The notes below the pieces were generated by a model that was given only the letters and a program-made list of their open reading frames with translations, searched no databases and was not told the origin of the DNA. A program made the position numbers and the translations under genes. A stretch of 13,374 bases of DNA from NCBI GenBank assembly GCA_023717585.1, contig JAMQPJ010000246.1, positions 1-13,374 of the forward strand, given 5' to 3'. Of the stretch, positions 1 through 8,071 are shown in pieces. The stretch is from Thermoanaerobaculia bacterium. GTDB taxonomy: Bacteria > Acidobacteriota > Thermoanaerobaculia > UBA5066. How positions within the stretch are numbered: the stretch's first letter is position 1; each line of letters opens with the position of its first letter.

Positions 1-1
1 G

Positions 2-1372
2 GATGACGACCGGGTCCTGCAGCACGGCCCGATCCTGCTCTTCGTCGGCCCGCCCGGCACCGGCAAGACGTCCATCGCGAAGTCGATCGCCCGCGCGATG
101 GGCCGCAAGTACGTGCGCATCTCGCTCGGCGGGGCGCGCGACGAGGCGGACATCCGCGGCCACCGAAGGACGTACGTCGGCGCGATGCCGGGCCGCATTT
201 TGCAGGGGCTCAAGCAGGCGGGCACGAAGAACCCCGTCTTCCTCCTCGACGAGATCGACAAGCTCGGCGTGTCGTTCCAGGGCGATCCCGCGAGCGCGCT
301 GCTCGAGGTGCTCGACCCGGCGCAGAACGACTCGTTCACGGATCACTATCTCGGCCTGCCCTTCGACCTGTCCGAGGTTCTCTTCATCGCGACGGCGAAT
401 CTCCTGCAAGGCATTCCCGCGCCGCTCCTCGACCGGCTCGAGGTCGTCGAATTCGCGGGCTCCACCGAGAAGGAGAAGCTGATGATCGCCCGGCAATACC
501 TGGTGCCCCGCCAGCAGGTCGAGAACGGCCTCACGGCCGAGCAGCTCACGCTGACCGACGGCGCGATCGCCGAGGTCATCACGAGCTACACCCGCGAGGC
601 GGGCGTCAGGCAGCTCGAGCGCGAGCTCGGGAAGCTCGGGCGCAAGGTCGCGCGGCGGATCGCGGCGGGCGAAGTCGCGACCGTCACCGTCGACCAGGCG
701 GACGTCTTTCCGATCCTGGGCAAGAAACGCGTGCACCCCGAGAAGAAGATCGTCACGGACCAGGTCGGTCTCGCCACGGGCATGTACTACACGCCGGCGG
801 GCGGCGACATCATGTTCATCGAGGCCATGCTCATGAAGGGGAAGGGCGAGGTCGTCCTCACGGGCCAGCTCGGGGACGTCATGAAGGAATCGGCCCGCGC
901 CGCATGGACGTACGCGCGTTCGCACGCGGTCCTCCTCGGCATTCCGGACGACGCCTTCGAGCGCGATCTGCACATCCACGTGCCGGCCGGGGCGATCCCG
1001 AAGGACGGGCCGTCCGCGGGCATCGCGATGGCCACGGCCATCGTGTCGGCCCTCTCGAAGATCCCGGCCCGGCACGACATCGCGATGACGGGCGAGGTCA
1101 CGCTCTCGGGCCGCGTCCTTCCGATCGGCGGGCTCAAGGAGAAGGTGCTCGGCGCCGTCCGCGCTGGGATCCGGACGATCGTCATCCCGAAGGACAACGA
1201 GCCCGACCTCCTCGACCTGCCGAAAGAGGTCCGCGACACGATCGCCGTGCATCCCGTCGACGATCTCGGCGAGGCGCTGGCGGTGACGCTTCGGGGAGCG
1301 GCCCTCCGGGGCGGGCTGCTGCTGCTGCGCGGTGACGTCCCGGCGCCGCAGGCGGGCATCGTCTCGAACTGA
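2..1372 (+). CDS. lon: ATP-dependent protease Lon, C-terminal part (5' end outside window)
   Basis: Lon is a cytoplasmic homo-hexameric AAA+ serine protease that unfolds and degrades damaged and regulatory proteins. The frame is open from base 2 and holds 456 residues before a TGA, so roughly 330-350 N-terminal residues of a normal Lon lie upstream. Fragment numbering: Walker A GPPGTGKT at 16-23, Walker B VFLLDEIDK at 79-87, then the sensor-1 segment ATANLL and the LLDRLEVVEF stretch. The Lon protease domain carries the catalytic Ser in PKDGPSAG (Ser338, codon 1013-1015) and the catalytic Lys in GGLKEK (Lys381, codon 1142-1144). Their spacing of 43 residues equals that of E. coli Lon (S679/K722). 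All key residues are present, so the enzyme should be active. The gene converges on the minus-strand small gene at 1401-1685, with only 28 nt between the stops. Confidence 0.98.
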   Translation, partial: DDDRVLQHGPILLFVGPPGTGKTSIAKSIARAMGRKYVRISLGGARDEADIRGHRRTYVGAMPGRILQGLKQAGTKNPVFLLDEIDKLGVSFQGDPASALLEVLDPAQNDSFTDHYLGLPFDLSEVLFIATANLLQGIPAPLLDRLEVVEFAGSTEKEKLMIARQYLVPRQQVENGLTAEQLTLTDGAIAEVITSYTREAGVRQLERELGKLGRKVARRIAAGEVATVTVDQADVFPILGKKRVHPEKKIVTDQVGLATGMYYTPAGGDIMFIEAMLMKGKGEVVLTGQLGDVMKESARAAWTYARSHAVLLGIPDDAFERDLHIHVPAGAIPKDGPSAGIAMATAIVSALSKIPARHDIAMTGEVTLSGRVLPIGGLKEKVLGAVRAGIRTIVIPKDNEPDLLDLPKEVRDTIAVHPVDDLGEALAVTLRGAALRGGLLLLRGDVPAPQAGIVSN

Positions 1373-1394
1373 ATCGGCGGAAAGGGGTGGGGGC

Positions 1395-1409
1395 CGCGCC
1401 TCAGGCGCG
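1395..1409. terminator. GC-only hairpin between converging genes (weak terminator candidate)
   Basis: CGCGCC (1395-1400) and GGCGCG (1404-1409) form a perfect 6-bp stem around TCA, which is the stop codon of the minus-strand small gene read from the + side. It sits in the 28-nt gap between lon and the converging gene. No T-run follows on either strand, so it does not meet the usual picture of an intrinsic terminator. It might act as a 3' RNA-protecting hairpin or a Rho-assisted stop. Confidence 0.25.
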
Positions 1410-1685
1410 CGTGGCGAAGAACGCGCGGTGGCGCTTGACGACCCTGGCCAGTGTCGCGGGGTCGCCCGGCCCGAGCGGGAGCACGTAGAAGGCTCGGTAG
1501 AGCGCCTTCCTGACGGCCGTCGAAACCGGGAGCGCCGAGAGGCGCCGCCATGTCTCCAGGCTCGCGGCGCGGATCGGCATGAGCCGCCCGACCGGGCGCG
1601 CGCCGCGGGCGAGGACGATCGGCGTGCCGAGCGGCCCGCGGAGGAGTTCCTTCCAGGCGAAGCGGGAGAAGCGGACGGTCTTCAT
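1401..1685 (-). CDS. Small basic protein with Phd/YefM antitoxin-like N-terminal half
   Basis: The protein has 94 residues, with an ATG at 1685-1683 and a TGA at 1403-1401. Of 94 sense codons, 89 end in G or C, matching the neighbouring genes and supporting real coding. It starts 5 nt after the MFS gene stop, so the two are probably co-transcribed; an AGGGG lies only 2 nt before the ATG. Residues 12-38 contain KELLRG followed by GTPIVLARGARPVGRLMPI. This resembles the helix plus beta-hairpin of the Phd/YefM DNA-binding fold (typical pattern 'iLitrhGkPVArLvP'). Residues 39-94 are Arg-rich and match nothing I know. A usual Phd has a short toxin-binding C-terminus, and no VapC, Doc or RelE toxin gene is adjacent. 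It could be an orphan antitoxin-like regulator or an unrelated hypothetical protein. The existence of the gene is fairly secure; the family call is tentative. Confidence 0.6.
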   Translation of the reverse strand: MKTVRFSRFAWKELLRGPLGTPIVLARGARPVGRLMPIRAASLETWRRLSALPVSTAVRKALYRAFYVLPLGPGDPATLARVVKRHRAFFATRA

Positions 1686-1690
1686 GGCCC

Positions 1691-2857
1691 CTAGGATACC
1701 GCGCCTTCCGCCGGGAACGCACGCCGGTCCAAGAGGAGGAACGCGGGCATCGAAAGGACCGCGACCGCCGCGGCCATCCCGTATGCAGCCGGAAAGCCGG
1801 CCCGTCCGATGATCGCGCCGAGCGCGATCGAGCCCGTGCCCATCCCGGTGTCGAAGGCCGCGAGGATCGCCCCGAAAGCGGCCCCGCGCCGCTCCGGCGC
1901 GACGTGGCGCGTCACGTGCGCCGCGAAGACGGGGTAGACGTTTCCGAACCCCGCGCCGAAGAGGAAAGCCGCAAGGGCGAGGAGCGGCCGCGTCGTCGCG
2001 GCGGCGAGAAGCGCGAGCGAGGCGGCCGTGAGACCGAGCAGGGGAACGAGGACGCGGCGCGGCCCCGTGCGGTCGGCGTAGCGGCCGACGAGCGGCCTCA
2101 GAACGAGGACCGTGAGGGAGAAGACGGTGAAGAAGAGGCCCTTCGGGGCGAGGCCGTTTTTTTCGGTCCACATCGCGACGAAGCTCGTGACGCCGCCGTA
2201 GCCGAAGCTGCAGAGGAAGAGCGCGAGCGACGGGGCGAGGACGCGCCACTCGACGAGGTCGCGGGAAAAGAAGGGGCCCGGGGCCGCGCGGCGCGGAGGG
2301 TCCGGCTCGAGGTTCCACGCGATCGCGGCCATGGCGAGGTTCAGGACGCCGACGGACGCGCAGAGCGCTTTCCATGAGAGCGCATACAAGGCGAGGCCGA
2401 GCGCCGGCGCGAACGCGGTCGCGAGGACCGTCGCCATCCCCCAGTAGCCGATCCCCTCGGCTCGGCGCTCGTTCGGGATCAGGCCGGTGATATAGGCCGC
2501 CGATGCGGAGAGGAGACCCGACCAGAAGAGGCCGTGGAAGAACGCGAGAAAGACGAGGACCTCCCAGCGCGGCGCGACGGCGTAGGCCGCGGCGAAGCCC
2601 GCGATCGCGACGCTCGAGACGAGGAGCATCCGGCGCCGTCCGATCCGGTCCGCGAGCGCGCCCGTGAACGGGGCCGACAGCGCGGAGGCATACGTCAGGA
2701 GGCCGAGAAACAGGCCCGCGGCCACGGTCGAGCCGCCGAGGTCGAGGATGCGGAAGGGCGCGGTCGGGAGGAGCTGGAAGAGGGACAGGAAGACCGTGAA
2801 CGTGAACCCGCACATGAGAAAGAACGGGCGTGAGAAGAGGCGGTCGTGTCCCGTCAC
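1691..2857 (-). CDS. MFS transporter, efflux-permease type
   Basis: The protein is 388 residues and almost wholly hydrophobic, consistent with the 12 membrane helices of the Major Facilitator Superfamily in the inner membrane. The signature loop 2-3 motif is visible as GALADRIGRRRMLL (66-79). Its weaker second-half copy is GRYADRTGPRRVLV (258-271), as expected from the two-repeat fold. Around 183-200 a polar, Pro-rich stretch fits the central cytoplasmic loop. The overall look is that of proton-driven drug, sugar or arabinose efflux permeases; the substrate cannot be told. The ORF opens with GTG at 2857 without a clear Shine-Dalgarno; ATG at 2815 (Met15) is an alternative start, also without a good site. 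It lies downstream of the rng terminator and overlaps nothing. The small Phd-like gene follows by 5 nt. Confidence 0.9.
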   Translation of the reverse strand: MTGHDRLFSRPFFLMCGFTFTVFLSLFQLLPTAPFRILDLGGSTVAAGLFLGLLTYASALSAPFTGALADRIGRRRMLLVSSVAIAGFAAAYAVAPRWEVLVFLAFFHGLFWSGLLSASAAYITGLIPNERRAEGIGYWGMATVLATAFAPALGLALYALSWKALCASVGVLNLAMAAIAWNLEPDPPRRAAPGPFFSRDLVEWRVLAPSLALFLCSFGYGGVTSFVAMWTEKNGLAPKGLFFTVFSLTVLVLRPLVGRYADRTGPRRVLVPLLGLTAASLALLAAATTRPLLALAAFLFGAGFGNVYPVFAAHVTRHVAPERRGAAFGAILAAFDTGMGTGSIALGAIIGRAGFPAAYGMAAAVAVLSMPAFLLLDRRAFPAEGAVS

Positions 2858-2892
2858 GACGTCAGTCTAGGGCGGTCGGTCCCGGGGCCAGC

Positions 2893-2917
2893 AAAAAGAG
2901 GCCGCCCGAGAGCGGCC
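2893..2917 (-). terminator. Rho-independent terminator of the mre-rod-rng operon
   Basis: Read on the minus strand, GGCCGC (2917-2912), a 6-nt loop TCTCGG, and GCGGCC (2905-2900) form a perfect GC-only 6-bp stem. It is followed by TC and then TTTTT (2897-2893). It lies 79 nt past the rng stop and before the MFS gene. This separates the long operon from the MFS/small-protein unit. Confidence 0.75.
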
Positions 2918-2995
2918 GGAGAAGGAGGCGTGCGCTGCCCGTTCTCTCGCACGCCGCATGCCAGCGCGAGCGCGCCGAAACGACGCCCGGGCCGG

Positions 2996-4546
2996 TCAGG
3001 CCTCGAGGACGATGTCGAAGCGCTCGTGATGCAGGTGCTCGTCGCTCTGGACGTGGACCGGCATGCCGATCTGCTCCTCGAGCTCTTCCACGAGGCGGCG
3101 CTCTTCCCCCACGAGGGCGCGGTAGACCTCCGGATGGACGCGCAGCACGAGCGAGTGCGCCTCCCCGACCTCGACCCGCTTCAGCACCTCGCGGCGGATC
3201 TCGAGGACGATCGTGGGGACGCTCTTCGTGCGGCCGGAACCCGCGCAGTAGGGGCACGGCATGGTCAGCGCCCGCTCGAGGCTCTGGCGCTGCCTCTTCC
3301 GGGTGATCTCGACGAGGCCGAACTCCGAGACCGGCAGCATCCGGTTCTTCGAGCGGTCCTTCTTCATCTCGGCCTCGAGCGCGGTGACGAGCTCCTTGCG
3401 GTGCTCCTCCTCCTCCATGTCGATGAAGTCCACGACGAGGAGGCCGCCGAGGTCGCGGAGCCGGATCTGCCGGACGATCTCCTGCACCGCTTCGAGGTTC
3501 GTCTTCACGACCGTGTCCTCGAGACGCTTCTTGCCGACGAATTTTCCGGTGTTCACGTCGATCGCGACGAGCGCCTCGGTCTGGTTGATGACGATGTAAC
3601 CGCCGGACTTGAGCCAGACCTTCGACTTGAGGGCGTTCTCGATCTCGAGGTCGACGCCGTACTCCTCGAACAGCGGAGCCGACTTGCGGAAGAGCTTCAC
3701 CTTCGAGACGAGCGCGGGCTGCACCTGGTCGAGGAACTCCACGATGCGCTGGTATTCCTCGTCGTCGTCCACCCAGAGGGTCGCGAAGTCCGAGCCGAAG
3801 ATGTCGCGCGCGGCGCGGAGCGTGAGATCGAGGTCGCGGTGGAGAAGCGTCGGCGCCCCCGCGCGCTCGCCCTTCTTGCGGATCTGCTCCCAGAGCTTCG
3901 TCAGGTAGCGGCGATCGGCCGCGAATTCGTCCGCGGCGCGCCCCTCGCCCGCCGTGCGCACGATGTACCCGCCCGGGCCCTTCTTGAGGGCGAGGAGGAT
4001 CTCCTTGAGCCGCGTGCGCTCGTCCTCGTTCTCGATGCGGCGCGAGACGCCGATATGGTCGATCGTCGGCATGTAGACGAGCGTGCGCCCCGGGAGCGTC
4101 ACGTGCGTCGTGACGCGCACGCCTTTGTGCGCGATCTGGTCCTTCGTGACCTGCACGACGAGCTCCTGGCCTTCGCGGAGCAGCTCGTCGATCGACGGCA
4201 GAACGGGCTTCGGGGCCGTCTCGCCCTCGCCCGGGACGGGGGCGCCCTCCGGGGGAGCCGGGGATGCCTCGAAGGCAGCCGCGGCGCCGCCGCTGCCGAA
4301 GGCGTCGAAGTCGTCGACCTCCTCTCCGACGTCGGCCACGTAGAGGAAAGCGTCTTTCTCGAGGCCGACGTCCACGAAGGCCGACTGCATGCCGGGCAGG
4401 ACACGCGTCACGCGCCCCTTGTAGATGTTCCCGACCGTGCCGCGCTGCTTCCGGCGCTCGATCTGCACCTCGGCCACGCTCCCCTCTTCGAGGACCGCGA
4501 CGCGCGTTTCGCGTTCGGAGGCGGAGACGAGAAGCTCTTTCGGCAC
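2996..4546 (-). CDS. rng: Ribonuclease G (Rne/Rng family endoribonuclease)
   Basis: The product is a cytoplasmic single-strand endoribonuclease that trims rRNA ends and initiates mRNA decay. It has 516 residues, close to E. coli RNase G (489) and without the long RNase E C-terminal scaffold. The N-terminus aligns by eye with RNase G: ELLVSASERETRVAV, then VGNIYKGRVTRVLPGMQSAF, opening the S1 domain (about 37-145). The S1 domain is interrupted by an Ala/Pro/Gly/Glu-rich loop at about 78-117. The DNase I-like catalytic region has the metal-binding Asp in AIDVNTGKF (D330) and in VVDFIDM (D373). The Zn-link is CPYCAGSGR (C431, C434). GTG is the start codon (4546-4544), chosen from N-terminal homology; no good Shine-Dalgarno precedes it, and rodA ends 25 nt upstream, so re-initiation is possible. 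It is the last gene of the operon. In E. coli rng (cafA) also lies in the mreBCD cluster. Confidence 0.96.
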   Translation of the reverse strand: MPKELLVSASERETRVAVLEEGSVAEVQIERRKQRGTVGNIYKGRVTRVLPGMQSAFVDVGLEKDAFLYVADVGEEVDDFDAFGSGGAAAAFEASPAPPEGAPVPGEGETAPKPVLPSIDELLREGQELVVQVTKDQIAHKGVRVTTHVTLPGRTLVYMPTIDHIGVSRRIENEDERTRLKEILLALKKGPGGYIVRTAGEGRAADEFAADRRYLTKLWEQIRKKGERAGAPTLLHRDLDLTLRAARDIFGSDFATLWVDDDEEYQRIVEFLDQVQPALVSKVKLFRKSAPLFEEYGVDLEIENALKSKVWLKSGGYIVINQTEALVAIDVNTGKFVGKKRLEDTVVKTNLEAVQEIVRQIRLRDLGGLLVVDFIDMEEEEHRKELVTALEAEMKKDRSKNRMLPVSEFGLVEITRKRQRQSLERALTMPCPYCAGSGRTKSVPTIVLEIRREVLKRVEVGEAHSLVLRVHPEVYRALVGEERRLVEELEEQIGMPVHVQSDEHLHHERFDIVLEA

Positions 4547-4571
4547 GCGGGGAGTGTACGCGGGGGGTTGC

Positions 4572-5672
4572 TCAGACGTTCACGTACCGCCGGTACGCGA
4601 CGGAGAGCATGAGGCCGACCATGCACCACGTCGCGATGAGCGAGGAGCCGCCGTAGGAGATGAACGGCAGCGTGATGCCCGTCGTGGGCATGACGCCGAC
4701 GTTCATCGCGACGTTCACGAGCGCCTGGACCGCGATGTTGAGCACGAGCAGGATGACGAGAATCGACCCGCCGCGGTCGCGCGCGTCCCGCGCGAGCGCC
4801 AGGGAGCGCGCGATGAGGAAGCCGTAGAGCGCGAGAAAGACCGCGACGCCCACAAACCCCCACTCCTCGGCGAGCGCGGCGAAGACGAAGTCCGTGTGGC
4901 GGACGGGCAGGAAGCCGAGCCGGCTCTGGGTGCCCTGTTTCCAGCCTTTGCCGAGGATGCCGCCCGAGCCGATCGCGATCCGGGCCTGCCGGACCTGATA
5001 GCCTGCGCCCCGCGCGGCGAGGTTCGGATCGAGGAACGTGCGGATCCGGTCCTTCTGGTAATCCTTCAGGAGGAACCACGAGCCGCCGACGGCGAGCGTT
5101 CCCGACACGACGAGGATCGCCCACCAGCGCCCCGGGATGCCGCCGAAAAAGAGCGCCGTGAGGAGAAACGGCAGGTACGTCAGCGCGACGCCGAGGTCCG
5201 GCTGCAGCATGACGAGAATCACCGGCACGCCGACGGCCGCGGCCAGCGCCCAGATCGTGCGCGAGCGCAGGAGCGCGCGGTCGTCGTTCTCGAGGATCCA
5301 CGCGAGAAGCAGCGCGATCGCGATCCGCGCGAACTCCGACGGCTGGAGCTGGAACCCGCCGACCACCTTGACCCACGCCTTCGCCCCGGCGACGCGCTTG
5401 CCGAAGATCGGCAGCCAGAGGAGCACGAGAAGCGTGAAGGCGTAGAGCCCCGGCGAGTACTGGAGGAGAATGCGGTAGTCGATCGCGAGGAGAACGCCGG
5501 CGGCGATGAGCCCGAGGACCGCGAAGAAGATCTGCTTTCCGGCGAGATCGGCGCGCGGCGTCCCGGCGGTCGTCGAGACGACCATCGCGATCCCGATTGC
5601 CGTGAGCGTGAGCGCGACAGTCAGGATGCGCAGGTCGATCCGCCGGGGAAGGACCTCGGCCAGCCGAGACAT
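4572..5672 (-). CDS. rodA: RodA, SEDS-family peptidoglycan glycosyltransferase
   Basis: RodA is an inner-membrane polymerase that uses lipid II to make glycan strands during rod elongation, paired with PBP2. The protein has 366 residues and about ten hydrophobic segments. SEDS hallmarks are present: AKAWVKVVGGFQLQPSEFA (97-115, containing Trp100 and QPSE), MLQPDLGVAL (155-164), the large extracellular loop, and RHTDFVFAALAEEWGFVG (258-275). The Asp of the last motif (D261) corresponds to the essential Asp of the family. FISYGGSS (337-344) closes the set. The ATG at 5672 lies 3 nt after the mrdA TGA, indicating translational coupling; only a weak GAG-type ribosome site lies upstream, inside mrdA. 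The choice of RodA over FtsW rests on the mre/mrdA neighbours and the HTDFVF sequence context. Confidence 0.96.
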   Translation of the reverse strand: MSRLAEVLPRRIDLRILTVALTLTAIGIAMVVSTTAGTPRADLAGKQIFFAVLGLIAAGVLLAIDYRILLQYSPGLYAFTLLVLLWLPIFGKRVAGAKAWVKVVGGFQLQPSEFARIAIALLLAWILENDDRALLRSRTIWALAAAVGVPVILVMLQPDLGVALTYLPFLLTALFFGGIPGRWWAILVVSGTLAVGGSWFLLKDYQKDRIRTFLDPNLAARGAGYQVRQARIAIGSGGILGKGWKQGTQSRLGFLPVRHTDFVFAALAEEWGFVGVAVFLALYGFLIARSLALARDARDRGGSILVILLVLNIAVQALVNVAMNVGVMPTTGITLPFISYGGSSLIATWCMVGLMLSVAYRRYVNV

Positions 5673-5675
5673 GGG

Positions 5676-7571
5676 TCAGTTCGCTCGCGCGGGAGCGCGG
5701 CCCAACGGGCGCCCGGCGACCTGCGCGAGGGTCTCGGGCGTTCCGCCGCGGCCCTTCGTGATCCAGTATTCGGCGAGGCGCGCCGCGAGGGGCGCCGCGG
5801 CCGATGAACCGTGTTCGCCGTGCTCCACGAAGACCACCACCACGACCTTCGGGTCGTCCCGTGGCGCAAAGCTCGCGAACCAGCCGTGATCGCGAAGCTC
5901 CTCCGGGAGGAGGTGGCCTTTTTTCGCCTCCTTCTGCCCGACGACCTGAACGGAGCCCGTCTTCCCGCAGAGGTCGAGACCCTTCACGCGCGAGCCGAAT
6001 GCCGTGCCCCCGGGCATGTTCACGACGCGCCAAAGACCCTCGACGATCGTCTCGTGCGCGCCGGGCGGCCAGGGGATGGATTCCTTCGACTCGGGGCGGT
6101 AGACGAAACGCTCGCCCGTCCGCACATTCTCGCCGATGTGGAAGAGGTGGGGAACCGGGAGGGCCCCGTCGGCGTTCGCGATGCCCGACATCCCGCGCGC
6201 GATCTGCAGGGCGGTCACGAGGACGGGCCCCTGGCCGATCGCCACGGAGATCGTCTCGCCGAGGTACCACGGGTGCTTGCGTTGGGCGAGGCTCCACTCC
6301 GTCGAGGGGATGATCCCGTTCTTCTCGTGCGCGAGGTCGATCCCCGTGGGCCGGCCGAAGCCGAAGAGCTTTCCGGCTTCGGCGAGGTTGTCGATTCCCA
6401 GGCGCTTGCCCATCGTGTAGAAGTACGAATCGCACGAGACTTGGAGCGCCGTCGTGAGGTCGACGCTCCCGTGCGTCCCGTGGCAACGGAAGCGGCGCCC
6501 GTAGAACGCGAGGCCGCCGGGGCAGAAGACGCGCTCTTTGGGGTCGATGCCGTTCGTGAGGATCGCGTACGCGACGAACGGCTTCCAGGCTGAGCCGGGC
6601 GAGTAGACGTTCTGGAGCACGCGGTTGTTGAGCGGGCGGTCGGCGTCTTCGGTGATTTCCTGCCACTCGGACCGGCTCACGCGCCGCGTGAAGAGGTTCG
6701 GGTCGTAGGCCGGGGCGGAAAGAAGCGCCAGGATCTCGCCCGTCTTCGGGTCGAGCGCCACCGCCGAGCCCACCCGGCCTTCGAAGTAGTCTTCGGCGAT
6801 CTTCTGCATCCCGAGGTCGATCGTGAGACGAAGCGTGTTGCCGGGCAGCGGCGACTCGTCCCCCAGTTTTTCGACCTCGCGCCCGAAGGAATCGATGACG
6901 TAGCTGCGCGAGCCCGAGACCCCGGCGAGAAGATCCTGATACGTCGCCTCCACGCCCTGCTGGCCGATGGCCTCGCCGGGCCGCGGCGGGTTCGGGTCGC
7001 CGGGGCGCGCCTTCGCCCGCGCCGCGACCTGCTCGGCGGTGGCTTCGCCGAGGTGGCCGAGAAGATGGGCGGCCGCCGTGCCCTGCGTGTACACGCGTCG
7101 CTCGGTCTTCTGGACGACGAGCTCGGGATGCTCGAGAGCCCGCGCCTGAACGGCGCCCACCTCGGAGATGGTCAGGTTCTCCTGCAGCACGACCGGCACG
7201 AAGTCGTAGTACGAGCGGTCGCGTTCGACGCGGCGCTTCAGATCCTCGAATGGCCGGTTGAAGAGCTCGGCGACGAAACGCAGCGAAGCGTCGAGGTCTT
7301 TCGTCTCCCGCCGGAAGAGGAGAAGCGTGAACGAGGGCTCGTTTTCGGCGAGGACGACGCCGTTACGATCGAGTATGAAACCGCGCGGAGCCGTGACGGG
7401 GACGCGGCGCAGGCGATTGTTCTCGGCCTGGCGTTCGTACTCCTCGCCGCGCAGGACCTGATGGACCCAGTAGACGCCGGCGAGGAGCCCGATGAGGACC
7501 CACGTGCCGCGCGCGACGACGTCGATGCGCGTCAGGATGGGGCGGCGATCTTCGCGCGCGCTGGCAGGCAT
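5676..7571 (-). CDS. mrdA: Penicillin-binding protein 2 (elongation-specific transpeptidase)
   Basis: This class B PBP is anchored in the inner membrane with its catalytic domain in the periplasm. It cross-links the glycan made by RodA. It has 631 residues. A membrane helix lies at about 23-40, followed by the pedestal/dimer domain beginning VTAPRGFILDRNG (59-71). The transpeptidase motifs are intact: SxxK as SAWK with nucleophile Ser327 and Lys330, the second motif as SCD (379-381, the form common in PBP2), and KTG at 537-539. The start is the ATG at 7571-7569, which overlaps the mreD stop as TGATG. It is backed by GAGG 8 nt upstream. The open frame runs 51 codons further up inside mreD, but that extension has no membrane-protein character and would be shadow coding. 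mrdA followed by rodA is the conserved PBP2-SEDS pair. Confidence 0.97.
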   Translation of the reverse strand: MPASAREDRRPILTRIDVVARGTWVLIGLLAGVYWVHQVLRGEEYERQAENNRLRRVPVTAPRGFILDRNGVVLAENEPSFTLLLFRRETKDLDASLRFVAELFNRPFEDLKRRVERDRSYYDFVPVVLQENLTISEVGAVQARALEHPELVVQKTERRVYTQGTAAAHLLGHLGEATAEQVAARAKARPGDPNPPRPGEAIGQQGVEATYQDLLAGVSGSRSYVIDSFGREVEKLGDESPLPGNTLRLTIDLGMQKIAEDYFEGRVGSAVALDPKTGEILALLSAPAYDPNLFTRRVSRSEWQEITEDADRPLNNRVLQNVYSPGSAWKPFVAYAILTNGIDPKERVFCPGGLAFYGRRFRCHGTHGSVDLTTALQVSCDSYFYTMGKRLGIDNLAEAGKLFGFGRPTGIDLAHEKNGIIPSTEWSLAQRKHPWYLGETISVAIGQGPVLVTALQIARGMSGIANADGALPVPHLFHIGENVRTGERFVYRPESKESIPWPPGAHETIVEGLWRVVNMPGGTAFGSRVKGLDLCGKTGSVQVVGQKEAKKGHLLPEELRDHGWFASFAPRDDPKVVVVVFVEHGEHGSSAAAPLAARLAEYWITKGRGGTPETLAQVAGRPLGRAPARAN

Positions 7572-8071
7572 CAGGTCAACCTCACGCGGCGGCGGGCCTC
7601 GCGCCTCTGTCTCCAGGGCACCCGCGACGCGGCGTAAAGGAGGCCGCCGAAGAGGCCCGTCGTCGCCGCGCGCGCGAGAAGGAGCCACGGCGCGGGCGGC
7701 AGGAAGTCGCCCTTCAGGACCCACAAGAGAAAGGTGAGCGTCGCCGCTTCGACGAGGACGGCGCCCGCGAGGAGGCCGCCCACGGCCAGCGGCTTCTCGA
7801 CGACCGCACGCGCGCCCAGCGTGGCGAGAAGGTACCCGACGAGGATCTTCGAAAACGCGTGAAGCCCGAGGAGGCGGCCGGGCGCGAGGAGCGTGTCCTC
7901 GAGAAGGCCGGCCGGAAGACCGACGAGCATCGCGGGCACGGCGCCGCCCTTGGCCATGTCCGCGACGACGAGCAGGAGGAAGTCCGGGGGCACCGGCACG
8001 TGGAGCGCGCCGAGCGCGAGCGTCGCGAGAACGGCGAGAGAGAGGCCGATCGCGACACGAACCGGTTTCAC
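7571..8071 (-). CDS. mreD: Rod shape-determining protein MreD
   Basis: MreD is a small inner-membrane protein that belongs to the elongasome and balances MreC action on PBP2/RodA. It has 166 residues and about five hydrophobic segments. The segment around 29-62 (PPDFLLLVVADMAKGG, then GLPAGLLEDTLL) matches the MreD pattern of a Pro-Asp-hydrophobic helix followed by 'GLxxD'. The C-terminus is a short basic tail (RRxxRRRVRLT type) that should be cytoplasmic. GTG at 8071-8069 is the first usable start after an in-frame TGA upstream. The ribosome site is weak (GGGG close to the start). An 11-codon mini-ORF from the mreC stop ends on this GTG. The family has low sequence conservation, so the call leans on position between mreC and mrdA as well as topology. 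Confidence 0.9.
   Translation of the reverse strand: MKPVRVAIGLSLAVLATLALGALHVPVPPDFLLLVVADMAKGGAVPAMLVGLPAGLLEDTLLAPGRLLGLHAFSKILVGYLLATLGARAVVEKPLAVGGLLAGAVLVEAATLTFLLWVLKGDFLPPAPWLLLARAATTGLFGGLLYAASRVPWRQRREARRRVRLT

Noticed and set aside
1686..2813. Upstream extension of the small gene to a 470-codon protein
   Set aside because: The extension runs out of frame through the MFS gene and is Arg/Pro-rich. The ATG at 1685, just after the MFS stop, is the sensible start.
4196..4315. Ala/Pro/Gly-rich insert in the S1 domain of RNase G as a novel domain
   Set aside because: This position is a variable loop in many Rne/Rng homologues. The insert is low-complexity and the flanking S1 strands are intact.
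2846..4612. 588-codon + strand open frame opposite rng
   Set aside because: It is antisense to a well-supported RNase G with intact catalytic motifs. Its Arg/Glu/Leu-rich translation is typical shadow coding in high-GC DNA.
4408..6666. 752-codon minus-strand open frame across rodA and mrdA
   Set aside because: It is a different frame of the same strand over two proven genes. The product is Arg/Pro-rich with no motif.
7572..7724. 51-residue N-terminal extension of PBP2
   Set aside because: It lies inside mreD and looks like shadow sequence. The ATG at 7571 has a good ribosome site and gives the usual PBP2 N-terminus with its membrane helix.
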